Part shown: piece after piece, positions 1 through 8,758 of the stretch
How positions within the stretch are numbered: the first letter of the stretch is position 1
How the letters are laid out: each line of letters opens with the position of its first letter
Virus record (IMG/VR): IMGVR_UViG_3300042504_002712
Location: 1-41,825 of that record
Reading direction: 5' to 3' (one strand)
Length of the DNA stretch: 41,825 nucleotides
Origin: a virus
Position numbers and translations under genes: made by a program
Notes under the pieces: model-generated
Database searches by the model: none
What the model was told of the DNA's origin: nothing
Seen by the model: only the letters and a program-made list of their open reading frames with translations

Positions 1-17
1 TTAAAGGAAAAGCCCGA

Positions 18-1004
18 ATGGCATATGCCCTTGGCGGCGACCGAAGAGCCCCATGGCATCGGCTTGGCACACCCATGGCCGGATTGCAGACCATGGAGGC
101 AATGCTCCAGGCCGCAGAAGCAGACTTTGATGTTATTCTCACCCGCGTAGCAGCCGTTGATGACGAAGGTAATTTGATTCGCAATGCAGACGGAAGCGTT
201 TTGATGATTGAAGACAGCAGAGCAACAGTTCGTCAGAATACTGATGGCTCTTTTAATCCCCTGGCAACAGTCGGCACGCGTTATGAGGTGCGTCAGAATC
301 GCGAAGTCCTAGAGCGCGCACTCGCTATCGTCGGCGCATCAAGCGGTGATGCAGTAATGGATACCGTTGGTGTTCTAAAGAATGGTGCACGATTCTTTGC
401 AACTGTTGAACTGGGCGGAATCGTTATTGACCCACAGGGTGTTAATGACAAGATTGCTCGCTATCTAGTCGTAAGTTCGGGACACGACGGCGTATGGCCG
501 ATTCGCTATGCAAATACTGACATTCGCGCTGTGTGTAGTAATACCGTGGTTCTCGGCTTACAGAAAGCGGAGAGGGTGTTCGTAGCAAGACACACAAGAA
601 ATGTTGATGCCACAATTGAAGATGCACGCAATGTACTGAAGCTTTCATCCACGTGGGGACGCGAGTTTTCCATAGAGGCAGAGAGAATGCTGGGCATCCC
701 AGTTCCTATGGGTTCAAAGAAACTCGATGACGTTATAAACACAGTTTTCCCTCAAGCGGCCAAAGAAACGGAGCGCCAGAGAAAAACACGCGACTCCATT
801 CACGAAACGATTCGCTCTATTTACATAAACGACCGAAACGCTGCCAAGTTCGGATTTAATGCCTGGTCGACGTACAACGCTGTTGTCGAGTACTTGGATT
901 TCTATCGTTCTGTAGACAATGCTTCAAGTGCAGTTGCGTCAATGGATGACACATCAGCAATTACGCAAAAGAAGTTGCTCGCACATCGCGTGGTGATATC
1001 CTAG
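18..1004 (+). CDS. DUF932 / phage-plasmid-like protein (TIGR03299 type)
   Basis: 328 aa. The order of sequence blocks (N-terminal APWHRLG, middle RYEVRQNREVLE, then VSSGHDG and AVCSNTV) matches the DUF932 family, common in actinophages and plasmids. Its biochemical role is not established; it usually lies among replication or recombination genes, as here. The start ATG follows an AGGAAA ribosome-binding site about 7 bp upstream. Length is normal for the family and no frameshift is visible. It is the first gene of a rightward run, with 4 bp to the next gene, so co-transcription is likely. Family assignment is firm; function is unknown. Confidence 0.85.
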   Translation: MAYALGGDRRAPWHRLGTPMAGLQTMEAMLQAAEADFDVILTRVAAVDDEGNLIRNADGSVLMIEDSRATVRQNTDGSFNPLATVGTRYEVRQNREVLERALAIVGASSGDAVMDTVGVLKNGARFFATVELGGIVIDPQGVNDKIARYLVVSSGHDGVWPIRYANTDIRAVCSNTVVLGLQKAERVFVARHTRNVDATIEDARNVLKLSSTWGREFSIEAERMLGIPVPMGSKKLDDVINTVFPQAAKETERQRKTRDSIHETIRSIYINDRNAAKFGFNAWSTYNAVVEYLDFYRSVDNASSAVASMDDTSAITQKKLLAHRVVIS

Positions 1005-1008
1005 TTGG

Positions 1009-1491
1009 ATGGCATCCAATGATGATTACTCAGAGTGGGACGAAGAAGACATAGCAGGGCTTGACGATGAGTCCTATGAACGAGATGGGGACGAAGATTC
1101 ACCAATGTCCGAGTTGCAAAAAAGCATGTTTGAGAGTCGCGTTATTGGCACATTCGTAAGAAATGCATATGAGTTCGGTGGGACCAATACATTGCTTGAG
1201 GTCTTATCGTGTGTTGAGCGCAAGATGGGCTGGCGAACTGAAATAATCGCCGACAAGAACGCTCTCGACGACTACATGTTTTATCGTCATGAAACATTCG
1301 ATGAGGAGATATGGTCTTACTACGCGAACTCTGACCAGTACTCGGAGTTGATACACAAAGTTGCTTTTCTATCAGAACATGCAATGAGTGATTTCGTGGA
1401 GCTTTATTCTAAGTCTGGAAGCCCGAAGAAGACATTCCGCAAACAACTGCGCAACATCGCTTGGAAGGTTTTCAAGAAACTGTCTCAATAG
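1009..1491 (+). CDS. Hypothetical acidic protein
   Basis: 160 aa, not recognised. The first 35 residues are strongly acidic (runs of D and E), and the C-terminal 20 are basic (KKTFRKQLRN, then KVFKK), so charge is split along the chain. The middle is predicted largely helical and has aromatic residues. It begins 4 bp after the DUF932 stop, and no strong Shine-Dalgarno precedes it, which fits coupled translation. The WhiB promoter begins immediately after its stop codon, so this is the last gene of the first transcription unit unless there is read-through. No signal peptide or membrane segment is seen. Confidence 0.7.
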   Translation: MASNDDYSEWDEEDIAGLDDESYERDGDEDSPMSELQKSMFESRVIGTFVRNAYEFGGTNTLLEVLSCVERKMGWRTEIIADKNALDDYMFYRHETFDEEIWSYYANSDQYSELIHKVAFLSEHAMSDFVELYSKSGSPKKTFRKQLRNIAWKVFKKLSQ

Positions 1492-1492
1492 G

Positions 1493-1521
1493 TTGACATG
1501 TCTTTCCCTTGGGGTTAGGAT
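1493..1521 (+). promoter_or_regulatory. Sigma70-type promoter for WhiB / primase-helicase
   Basis: TTGACA (1493-1498) and TAGGAT (1516-1521) are separated by exactly 17 bp. It starts 2 bp after the stop of the preceding gene and about 25 bp upstream of the WhiB start, which has its own strong AAGGGGGAG ribosome-binding site. This is one of the best consensus promoters in the window and should drive WhiB, the primase-helicase and the two genes after it. Confidence 0.75.
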
Positions 1522-1545
1522 ACCTAAACGCATCCAAGGGGGAGT

Positions 1546-1941
1546 ATGACAACAGACCGCAAGACACTGATTAATCTGGTCAACAGCAATTGGCAACTGC
1601 CAGAGCCACTCGATGTTCCAGTATTTAAGAATGCAGCGTGTGCTGGTTTGCCAACAGAGTGGTGGTTTCCTGAAAAGGATGGTGGCGCGTCAATCCGCAA
1701 CAACACCGCGAGGGCAATAGAAATTTGCAATTCATGCGACGAGAAGCGCAAGTGTGGTGACTTTGCAATAGATAATCCGAGCGTTCACGGTATATGGGGT
1801 GGGCTTTCCGTTAAACGACGCAGCAGGGCTCGCACGGCTATCCAACGAGCGCATTCGATGGAGCGAGCGCATATTCATCCTCCGTATTCGGAGATGCGCA
1901 AACAAATAGAATTAGGACCTCGTGGCCCTTTATCAATCTGA
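1546..1941 (+). CDS. WhiB-family Fe-S transcriptional regulator
   Basis: 131 aa. Four cysteines, C32, C61, C64 and C70, give the C-xn-C-x2-C-x5-C pattern that holds a [4Fe-4S] cluster in Wbl proteins. The GIWGG turn (82-86) and a following basic stretch (KRRSRAR) complete the family signature. Wbl proteins bind the principal sigma factor of actinobacteria and tune promoter choice; phage copies are known to dominate or interfere with host Wbl regulators. A strong ribosome-binding site (AAGGGGGAG) sits 5 bp before the ATG. The 3' end overlaps the next gene by 20 bp. Presence of a Wbl protein is a good marker for an actinobacterial host. Target promoters cannot be seen from sequence. Confidence 0.93.
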   Translation: MTTDRKTLINLVNSNWQLPEPLDVPVFKNAACAGLPTEWWFPEKDGGASIRNNTARAIEICNSCDEKRKCGDFAIDNPSVHGIWGGLSVKRRSRARTAIQRAHSMERAHIHPPYSEMRKQIELGPRGPLSI

Positions 1942-3754
1942 ACCAGTAGCAAAACTACTTTCTCGTCTTAGCAATGTTCGAGAGGCCAACGGGCAGTGGA
2001 TGGCGGCATGTCCTTGCAGAAACGATGACGATACTCCCTCGCTTGCAGTAAAAGTTGGCAACGATGACGAAGCACTTGTTTATTGCCATAAGGGCCTCTG
2101 TGATGCACAAAAGATATTCGAATCGTGCGGTCTTGACCTGGTCGATGGATTTGCAAAAGACCGCGACGACTACGAGCGCAAGGAAAAACCAGCCAAGCCA
2201 TTTAAAGCCGCTAGTGTTTCACCCGTGTCGGCGCCAAAACAGAAACGAAAGCTCGTCAAGACCTATCAGTACCATGATGAAGATGGAAACGTTCTGTATG
2301 AAAAACTTCGCTATCAAACCGACGATGGTAAGAAGTCATTCGCGCATCGACGTCCTGACCCTGATAATCCAGGCGAATACCTTTACAACCTAAACGACAC
2401 CCGTAAGGTTCTGTATCGCCTTCCTGAGCTGTTAAAAGAAATTGCCAACAACGAAGATGTATGGCTTGTTGAGGGCGAAAAAGACGCTGACACAATGCTT
2501 GAGAAGTTCGGTATACCAGCAACAACCATGACCAACGGAGCGAACGCTTGGCAGCCTGACTACACGATGACCCTGGCTGCAGCTACTGCTGTTTGCATTA
2601 TTGCCGATAATGACGACCCTGGCAAGCGACATGCGATTAGCGTTCGCGATGAAATCAATGCCGCCGGTGGCAATGCAACTGTATTCGTATCCAAGCACGC
2701 AAAAGATATATCCGACCACGTCGCCATGGGGCACGCCATTGACATGGAGACCATGTTCAAACTTGAGTCGTATGTAAGCGATGAGCCCGACAAGGAAGTG
2801 GTCCAAGAAGAAATTGAACTGTCGGATGAAGAAAAGAATGAGGCCAGTGAGGCAAAACCAGAGGACAAACTCCTGGAACAGATTCAAGAGATTGTCGCAT
2901 CCGAGCGTTTGTCTTTGCAGCAGAAGCTCAGTCGAATTACGCATGCCGCAAGTAGCTTCACTACGGCCTCGTTTGAGGACTATGGGCGCACTGTTAACTG
3001 GCAGGAGTTCTTGCTTGAGGCAGAGGATGACTCTTACGAATGGATTATCCCAGGTTTGCTAGAGAAGCAAGAGCGCGTAATCGTTGTCGCCGCTGAGGGC
3101 GTAGGAAAGACGATGCTTGCGCGTCAAGTAGCAATAGCTTGTGCTGCCGGATTGCATCCATTTACATTCCAGCCAATGCCACCCGTGACGACGCTAACAA
3201 TTGACCTAGAAAACCCTGCACGAATTATTCGTCGCACATCACGAACAATCATGGAGCAGTCAATTCGCCTGTCTCACGCCAAGACGGTTGACGCTCATCT
3301 ACACATTCATCCTTCCGGTTTGGATTTGGCTTCAGCCAAGGACAGGGCGTTCGTTGAGCAACTCGTGGATAAAATCAAGCCAGGGCTAATTTGCCTTGGA
3401 CCCTTGTACAAGGCGTATGTCGACAACGGCTCACTAACAAGCGAAGCTCTTGCTGTTGAGGTAGCAAAGTTCCTGGACCACATCCGCGACGTATACGGGT
3501 GCGCTCTATGGCTGGAACACCATGCGCCACTGGGTGCCACCAATTCAACACGTGAACTTCGTCCGTTTGGTTCTTCCGTATGGTCTCGTTGGCCGGAATT
3601 CGGTATCTCGATTACGCCAGACCCACTGAGTCCGGAAGGCTATGTTTATGATGTGAAGCATTTCCGTGGTGCCCGTGACAAGCGCGCATGGCCGACAAAG
3701 ATGAAACGTAGCCTCCGCTTGCCATTTGAGGTTCTAGAATTTATGAAGGAGTAA
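1922..3754 (+). CDS. Bifunctional DNA primase (TOPRIM) / RepA-like helicase
   Basis: 610 aa. Residues 30-60 carry C30, C32, C55, H56 and C60, a zinc-binding primase module. A TOPRIM domain follows: E184 in VEGEKDA, then D229 and D231 in ADNDDPG, the metal-binding residues for primer synthesis. Residues 290-320 are an acidic linker. A RecA-like ATPase domain has Walker A AAEGVGKT (390-397), a Walker B-like strand ending LTIDLEN (425-431) and LICLGPLYK (489-497). The combination predicts primer synthesis plus helicase activity at the phage replication fork. The start used is GTG with AGGA 4 bp upstream, inside the WhiB gene; the next methionine, residue 27, would leave the zinc cysteines intact and is a possible alternative. 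Confidence 0.9.
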   Translation: MALYQSEPVAKLLSRLSNVREANGQWMAACPCRNDDDTPSLAVKVGNDDEALVYCHKGLCDAQKIFESCGLDLVDGFAKDRDDYERKEKPAKPFKAASVSPVSAPKQKRKLVKTYQYHDEDGNVLYEKLRYQTDDGKKSFAHRRPDPDNPGEYLYNLNDTRKVLYRLPELLKEIANNEDVWLVEGEKDADTMLEKFGIPATTMTNGANAWQPDYTMTLAAATAVCIIADNDDPGKRHAISVRDEINAAGGNATVFVSKHAKDISDHVAMGHAIDMETMFKLESYVSDEPDKEVVQEEIELSDEEKNEASEAKPEDKLLEQIQEIVASERLSLQQKLSRITHAASSFTTASFEDYGRTVNWQEFLLEAEDDSYEWIIPGLLEKQERVIVVAAEGVGKTMLARQVAIACAAGLHPFTFQPMPPVTTLTIDLENPARIIRRTSRTIMEQSIRLSHAKTVDAHLHIHPSGLDLASAKDRAFVEQLVDKIKPGLICLGPLYKAYVDNGSLTSEALAVEVAKFLDHIRDVYGCALWLEHHAPLGATNSTRELRPFGSSVWSRWPEFGISITPDPLSPEGYVYDVKHFRGARDKRAWPTKMKRSLRLPFEVLEFMKE

Positions 3755-3756
3755 TA

Positions 3757-4374
3757 ATGGCCACAGAAAAAAAGCCCTTAACGCGAGAATTCCTCGTAGA
3801 GAGGGATTTACGCATATTCAAGATGAGGCAAGCCGGTGTGGCTAGCAATGAGATTGCCAGAAGGTTTGGTATGACCACGTCTGCTGTAGGCGTGGCAATT
3901 CGTAGACAGCTAGAGAAGCTGAACAAGGAAGCCTTGATGGCTTACCCAGAAGTTCTCCGGATGGAGCTAGAGAGACTCGATGCATTGCAACAGTCGGTGT
4001 GGCCTTTAACGCAGTATCGAAAGGTGAAGGCCGACGATGGCACAGAGATACAGATTGAGCCAGACCTGAAGGCGGTTCAGACCATGCTTTCCATAATTGA
4101 TAGACGTTCGCGCCTGCTTGGCATGGACCAAAACAACATCAACGTACAGATGGACGTGTCTGCAACTGCGCCAATTAGGGCAACCCTTGCTGGTGCCGTA
4201 GCAAACGACATCAAGACGCAGTTCTCCCCAGAAGCAGAAGCCCGTAAGTTGCTTGAGATAATGGGGAATAGCGGCGTGCTCACAAAAGAGTACGTAGACG
4301 GTATTCTCGGGCAAGCCAAAGACATACCTGCTGCTATTGATGCCGAACTGATTGAACTAGAATCTGGGGAATGA
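3757..4374 (+). CDS. HTH DNA-binding protein, possible terminase small subunit
   Basis: 205 aa. Residues 16-50 form a helix-turn-helix (RQAGVASNEIARRFGMTTSA region). After it comes a helical segment (YPEVLRMELERLDALQQ, 63-79) and then LKAVQTMLSIIDRRSRLLGMD (104-124), a pattern I associate with small terminase-like phage proteins next to ParB-like genes. If so, it would recognise packaging sites. No large terminase is in the window to confirm this, so a plain regulator is equally possible. A classic AAGGAG site lies 5 bp before the ATG. The gene follows the primase by 2 bp and overlaps the next gene by ATGA, so the three are co-translated. Confidence 0.6.
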   Translation: MATEKKPLTREFLVERDLRIFKMRQAGVASNEIARRFGMTTSAVGVAIRRQLEKLNKEALMAYPEVLRMELERLDALQQSVWPLTQYRKVKADDGTEIQIEPDLKAVQTMLSIIDRRSRLLGMDQNNINVQMDVSATAPIRATLAGAVANDIKTQFSPEAEARKLLEIMGNSGVLTKEYVDGILGQAKDIPAAIDAELIELESGE

Positions 4375-5138
4375 TACATCCATCAATCAAGAAGCTGGCG
4401 ATGTCTATCGACTCGCTGCTCCCACTCGAAGGCAACCCACGCAGAGGTGATGTCGACGCGATTGCGGCATCCTATTCAGAGTTTGGGCAGGTTAAGCCAA
4501 TCGTTGTGAAAGACAACGAGGATGGCACGTACACAGTCATCGCCGGTAACCACCAGCTACAGGCCGCAAAGAAGCTTGGTTGGAATGAGATAGCTGCTGT
4601 TGTGTTGGATGGTGACGACCAGCGCGCTATAGCTTTTGCTCTTGCCGACAATAGAACCATGGAACTCGGGAATACCGACCAGGGTCAGGTAATCGATATG
4701 ATTGCGGAGCTTGGAAACGAGTATTCGGCACTGCTGGACGACTTAAAGTGGGATGACTTTGAGATGGCCGCCATGACTGAATGGCAAACCAAGAACAACG
4801 AAGAAGACGAGAACGAGCAAAGAGGCTATATTGCTCCTGTTATGCAGAACACTGTCAATTTCGACAATGTCGAGATTGAAGAAGGTGCAGATGGCGAGCA
4901 GAGGTTCACTGCTAATTCAAACATAGATTCAGGAGATGCAGCAATCCGTGGTAGTGCAGCAGTTGGGGCAAGCACTTCATCGCAAGCGATTGTTCAATAC
5001 ACTCTTGTCTTTGATACCCCTGAACAGCAGAAGGACTGGTACCAGTTCATACGGTATCTGCGCAGTTCACCCGTGTACGCCGGGAATACAACTGCTGAGC
5101 GTCTTATGGATTTCGTACGCTCGCACGCTGACTACTAG
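4371..5138 (+). CDS. ParB/sulfiredoxin-like nuclease-domain protein
   Basis: 255 aa. The N-terminal 100 residues match the ParB-N/Srx fold: GNPRRGD (21-27), GQVKPIVV (39-46) and the phosphate-binding loop GNHQLQAAKKLGW (59-71). Phage copies are found next to terminase or methylase genes and may cut or bind DNA with CTP or ATP; the activity is not proven for this clade. The C-terminal 120 residues are less conserved and end in a segment (TLVFDTPEQQKDWYQFIRYL) seen in other phage ParB-like proteins. The start overlaps the previous stop in ATGA. The stop overlaps that of the leftward gene 5135-5974 within a shared CTAG. Confidence 0.83.
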   Translation: MIHPSIKKLAMSIDSLLPLEGNPRRGDVDAIAASYSEFGQVKPIVVKDNEDGTYTVIAGNHQLQAAKKLGWNEIAAVVLDGDDQRAIAFALADNRTMELGNTDQGQVIDMIAELGNEYSALLDDLKWDDFEMAAMTEWQTKNNEEDENEQRGYIAPVMQNTVNFDNVEIEEGADGEQRFTANSNIDSGDAAIRGSAAVGASTSSQAIVQYTLVFDTPEQQKDWYQFIRYLRSSPVYAGNTTAERLMDFVRSHADY

Positions 5139-5974
5139 TACAGGCTCCTAACGAATCCAACGTCACCCATGGTTCTGGCTTTGCCCTTAGCTGCAAGGTC
5201 CACCCATACGCCTTTCTCGTTGTATCTGTCATCTGACAGGTCTCCGTCCACTAATGGAAGACCGTTGTATGAATCCATAGTCTTTTGCGTCTTGTGTCTA
5301 TTGGTCACGATGGCTGCGGTTCCACCATTGCGTATGAATGACTGAACCTTGTCCATGTCGCTGTTCTCGTTGACGCTATAGACAACTCTGTAGCGACTTC
5401 CAACCATTCCGTCTCCGCTTAGAATCGCTGGGTTCTTGGTGTAGTCATATACAAATACGTTGTCCATTCCGGCTTCGTTGTTGGCTAAAGACGTAAGAAT
5501 GTTGTACCAACGCAAATCGCTATTTACGTTAAGTCTGACAAGCACCGTATCTTGTTCATTGGAGTGCTTCTTAATCTCGGAACCAAGTATGCGCACAAAG
5601 TCCGTGGGATGCTTGGCTAGGAACTGGGTCTTTACATTGCGAGCTTTTTGCACACTGTTGTATCGCCCGTTGCCGTTGTCTAGAACGCAAACGCTTGTGC
5701 AATGGCCGCGCCAGGCACATGTCTCAATACCGGAAACATTGGCGTGCTGAATCGTCAGACCAACTGTGTATATCTTTGACTTCTTTAGCTTGTGCTGAAC
5801 ACTGGGAAGAGTAAGGAGGTTGGCGTATGAGCCGAATTCGTTTTGCTGCCTGAACTTCAGCCAACTGGCCCGTGCCTCTTTTAGGCCTGTGCCTTGCACG
5901 CCATCAAGAAACGCGTTGTTTAACTCGCTTGCTCTTAACTGCAGCACGCTGGTGAGTATTCGGTTTTCGTCCAT
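5135..5974 (-). CDS. Gp88-like phage protein (three-Cys cluster)
   Basis: 279 aa. It resembles the mycobacteriophage 'gene product 88' family: a three-cysteine cluster C86-x5-C92-x3-C96, then a segment rich in R, N and K (NGRYNSVQKARNVKTQF), a strand LVRLNVNSDLRWYN and VFVYDYTKNP. The cysteines could hold metal or a cluster; no enzymatic activity is established. The later cysteines seen in some relatives are absent. An AAGGAT site lies 7-12 bp before the ATG. It is the last gene of the leftward block with thioredoxin and ribonucleotide reductase, 99 bp downstream of thioredoxin, and meets the ParB gene tail to tail. Confidence 0.65.
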   Translation of the reverse strand: MDENRILTSVLQLRASELNNAFLDGVQGTGLKEARASWLKFRQQNEFGSYANLLTLPSVQHKLKKSKIYTVGLTIQHANVSGIETCAWRGHCTSVCVLDNGNGRYNSVQKARNVKTQFLAKHPTDFVRILGSEIKKHSNEQDTVLVRLNVNSDLRWYNILTSLANNEAGMDNVFVYDYTKNPAILSGDGMVGSRYRVVYSVNENSDMDKVQSFIRNGGTAAIVTNRHKTQKTMDSYNGLPLVDGDLSDDRYNEKGVWVDLAAKGKARTMGDVGFVRSLY

Positions 5975-6073
5975 TATCCAAATCCTTTAGATAGCTATAT
6001 CTATATATAAGCATACCTATAAGGACTCCATGGAAAAGACCTAATCCAAACCCGACGTAATACATCAGAGTGG
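5975..6073 (-). promoter_or_regulatory. AT-rich leader of the Gp88-like gene
   Basis: The 99 bp between the thioredoxin stop and the Gp88-like start are AT-rich, with a run of TA steps around 5990-6010 read leftward as TTATATATAGATATAGC. This could supply a -10 region, but I cannot find a matching -35 at a good distance. The ribosome-binding site AAGGAT sits at the gene-proximal end. It may be a weak promoter or simply a spacer. Confidence 0.3.
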
Positions 6074-6391
6074 TCACGACATGTATTCTTTTAGTTCTCT
6101 TTCAAGCTGGCTTTCGCCTCGTGCGCCCGTAAGTGTCTTGACTGGCGTGCCGTCCTTGAAAACTACGATAGTCGGAATACTGAAGATATTGAATATCTGG
6201 GCAATCTCTGGGTAATCGTCGATATTGACTGTTCCAGTCTTGAAGTGCATGGAGTGCTTTTTCCCAAATGACTCGAATTGCGGTTTCATGACGCTGCACG
6301 GACCACACCAGGGCGCCCAGAAGTCAATGATGACGTGCTTGTCGCCATCTAAGAAATCTGGAAGCGAATCGCTTGTTACTTTTTCGACCAT
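6074..6391 (-). CDS. Thioredoxin
   Basis: 105 aa from the ATG at 6391. The active site WCGPC is at residues 28-32 after IIDFWAP, and the cis-proline loop SIPTIVVFKDG (71-81) is intact, so this should be a working disulfide reductase. It starts 5 bp after the ribonucleotide reductase stop codon. A TTG start 36 bp further upstream would overlap the reductase and is less likely. No good Shine-Dalgarno is visible, so translation is probably coupled. The obvious job is to re-reduce the C-terminal CX4C tail of the adjacent class II reductase. Confidence 0.93.
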   Translation of the reverse strand: MVEKVTSDSLPDFLDGDKHVIIDFWAPWCGPCSVMKPQFESFGKKHSMHFKTGTVNIDDYPEIAQIFNIFSIPTIVVFKDGTPVKTLTGARGESQLERELKEYMS

Positions 6392-6396
6392 GACTA

Positions 6397-8322
6397 CTAT
6401 CGTACCGGACAGGCGCCCGTACTGCAATCTCCCAGGTCCAACAGCTCCGACTGTGATGATACGAGGGGGACGCTGAAGTCGATTTTGGAGACCATCTTTG
6501 TGTATTCATCTTTGGTTATCTCCTCGTATGGAGGGAGTGGGAAGTTGTGGTCACTGTGGAGAAGGAACGACACCGATTTTACACCTTTGTCATAGTTCTT
6601 GGACAACCATTCACGGATAGAGTCAAGCTCTTCCTTGCGGTAGTACACAGTTACCGATACGGCATTATCTGCCCATACGGTCTGCATCTTTTTGACCCAT
6701 TCAAGCTGTTCGATAGCAGTCATGCTGGCTGCCAACACTGCGCCCTCTGGTGACTCGCATGGGAACTCGACCACATACTTGGTGTGGTCTTCACGTCCAT
6801 CTATGCCAATATCCCAGAGCACCTTGTACCCGCGAGCACGGCAACCTGCCACTAGCGGGTCGGCGGCACCGAAACGAACACGACGAATGTAGTACTGCGC
6901 AAATCCTGGGTGTATGCCAGGTGTATTGCCCGGGAGGAGGGCCAGCGTCCCTGATGGTTGGACCGTAGTCAAGCGTACTGATTCTGGCCATCCATTCTCC
7001 GCTGAGTACTTCTTGTCGAACTCACGGAGGTTCACATAGGCCTCATCAAGCCACTGAATCTTTTCCTCTTCGACCTGGAGGATACCCGTAACGCTTTGAC
7101 CAAGACGAGCGTTTTTACGAACAATCTCTGTGGTCTTTGCATACGGATAATCAAGACGAGTGATTTGCTTTTGAATCTTATAGAGGAGTGTCGAAATCTC
7201 CTTGAGTTGCTCTACTGATTCGACGTTTGGCAAGAAGATGGTAGAGAGGTTGCATGACTCGCCATCAGCAAGAGCAATCTCCGCACAAGGGTTGAATCCC
7301 TCGATTGTGTTATCTGTCATCTTCTCGCCAAGGCGACCGTACGTGCGTGCAAGCTTGCGGTTAACGAGACCATATGGCTCACCTGAACCATCGTATCCCT
7401 TCCACAGTTCTGGCATGATTTCTTCGTAGGCGTCTGCATAGATGCTGTTGTTGGAGTTGGCGCGATATGCAGGGACAGTACCCGTAGACCAATTCTTGGC
7501 ACGAAGGAAAAGCACGTCATCTGGGTCTCCGATTGCAATCTGCGCTGAACGGCGCGACGAGCCAGACACGACAATGCGACCAATGATGTTGCAAATGTCA
7601 AGTACGTCAATGGAGCGAAGCTTCTTGCCTTCACGATTCTGCATCACCTTTGATATGTCTGCAATCCCTTCGATGAGTGCGCCTGGACCTGATGCTGTGC
7701 CACCGAATGTCTTGAGTGGTGCACCGAATTCACGAATAAGAATTGTGGAGTACGAGAAAGACTTGCCCGTGTCGAAATATGACTTCAACACCGAATGAAG
7801 AAGTCGCTTCCAACCTTGACGCGAATCTGGGACGATGATGTCTGCATCGTTGGAGCGTTCGTGAGTAACTGTTACGCCTGACTTAACCTTTGGCAAGTCG
7901 TGAATCTTGGAGCGCTCAACAGAGAATCCAACGCCACCACCAAGCATGAGGTACTCAAACAGTAATTCAAAGTCTTCGATTGTTTCGATGTTGGTGAAGT
8001 AGCAGTTGTTCAGCGACGTCGCATTGAACTTCTTGACCAGTGGCGTTCCAAGTTGCCAAAGTGCTCGGCCGGAGAGTGAGCAGCGCAGATTGAACATGTG
8101 GTCGAATAGCGTTTCTGCTTCTTGTTGTGTGAGCGGTGTGCCAATTTCGACAGCACCGTTGATAGCCCGTACGACAGTTTCGGTCCAAGTCTCATTGCGA
8201 TTCATCTCCTCGATTGGGCGACTGTATGTACGTAGATAAACGACTTCTCCAAGTCCACCAAAACCCCAGGGTGTTTTCTTGTTGGCATAGCTTGCAATGA
8301 ATTCTGGAGTGAGCAACGACAT
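6397..8322 (-). CDS. nrdJ: Class II (adenosylcobalamin-dependent) ribonucleoside-triphosphate reductase, monomeric type
   Basis: 641 aa. It converts ribonucleotides to deoxyribonucleotides for phage DNA synthesis, using a B12-generated thiyl radical. The N-terminus contains TYSRPIEEMNRNETWTETV, typical of the monomeric Lactobacillus-type enzyme. The active site is NPCAEIAL with N344, C346 (thiyl) and E348; C107 in NNCYF and C357 in ESCNLS form the reducing pair. PSGTLALLPGNTPGIHPG binds substrate phosphate. The C-terminal tail ends CSTGACPVR, giving the CX4C pair (C633, C638) re-reduced by thioredoxin, encoded next. An AAAGGAAA site precedes the ATG. It is shorter than the roughly 740-residue bacterial enzyme, so part of the allosteric or B12 region may be reduced. 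Cobalamin must come from the host. Confidence 0.95.
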   Translation of the reverse strand: MSLLTPEFIASYANKKTPWGFGGLGEVVYLRTYSRPIEEMNRNETWTETVVRAINGAVEIGTPLTQQEAETLFDHMFNLRCSLSGRALWQLGTPLVKKFNATSLNNCYFTNIETIEDFELLFEYLMLGGGVGFSVERSKIHDLPKVKSGVTVTHERSNDADIIVPDSRQGWKRLLHSVLKSYFDTGKSFSYSTILIREFGAPLKTFGGTASGPGALIEGIADISKVMQNREGKKLRSIDVLDICNIIGRIVVSGSSRRSAQIAIGDPDDVLFLRAKNWSTGTVPAYRANSNNSIYADAYEEIMPELWKGYDGSGEPYGLVNRKLARTYGRLGEKMTDNTIEGFNPCAEIALADGESCNLSTIFLPNVESVEQLKEISTLLYKIQKQITRLDYPYAKTTEIVRKNARLGQSVTGILQVEEEKIQWLDEAYVNLREFDKKYSAENGWPESVRLTTVQPSGTLALLPGNTPGIHPGFAQYYIRRVRFGAADPLVAGCRARGYKVLWDIGIDGREDHTKYVVEFPCESPEGAVLAASMTAIEQLEWVKKMQTVWADNAVSVTVYYRKEELDSIREWLSKNYDKGVKSVSFLLHSDHNFPLPPYEEITKDEYTKMVSKIDFSVPLVSSQSELLDLGDCSTGACPVR

Positions 8323-8389
8323 TATTAATTTCCTTTACGTAGGGATTGAGTGGGTTTACAAGTTTATATGAGAAAACAAAGTCATGCGT

Positions 8390-8707
8390 CTAGTTGATTT
8401 CCATTCCCAACTCTTTAGCTTTTTCAAGCGTGACTTGTTGTCCCTTTCTTGCGAGCAGTACCCTAGCAGTCGTAAAAGGGGAAATCTGTCTTTCGCCCCA
8501 AATATCCTCGTCGACATATATCGTGCGAACTTCGTCAAGCGTTGTAGATTCGACTGATGCGAATGCTATGTGGATATTCTGTGGATTGTGGTCTTCTGGT
8601 GTGCAGTCACCCGTAGGGTGTCCACAGACCAGGCAAGGTTCCCTGGTTGCTCTATGGAATTGGATATCGCCATAGATTGTGTCTTGCGAATAGAACATGT
8701 CTGACAT
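8390..8707 (-). CDS. Hypothetical protein with small Cys cluster
   Basis: 105 aa, not recognised. Residues 20-36 contain C25-x2-C28 and C35 around GHPTGD, suggestive of a small metal site, though only three cysteines are present (H30 could be the fourth ligand). The C-terminal half looks like a small alpha/beta domain ending in LEKAKELGMEIN. It is 67 bp upstream of the reductase and probably heads the same leftward operon. No Shine-Dalgarno precedes its ATG; a -10-like TAGAAT ends 6 bp before it, so its mRNA may be leaderless. Confidence 0.7.
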   Translation of the reverse strand: MSDMFYSQDTIYGDIQFHRATREPCLVCGHPTGDCTPEDHNPQNIHIAFASVESTTLDEVRTIYVDEDIWGERQISPFTTARVLLARKGQQVTLEKAKELGMEIN

Positions 8708-8713
8708 TCAACA

Positions 8714-8719
8714 ATTCTA
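8714..8719 (-). promoter_or_regulatory. Possible -10 element, leaderless start of 8390-8707
   Basis: Read leftward, TAGAAT ends 6 bp before the ATG at 8707, which would place transcription start at the start codon. The -35 region is poor. The gene lacks a ribosome-binding site, which agrees with a leaderless transcript, common in actinobacteria. Confidence 0.4.
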
Positions 8720-8758
8720 CACCTGTTGTGTTTCTGCAGGAAATTGATAAGCTGCAGT

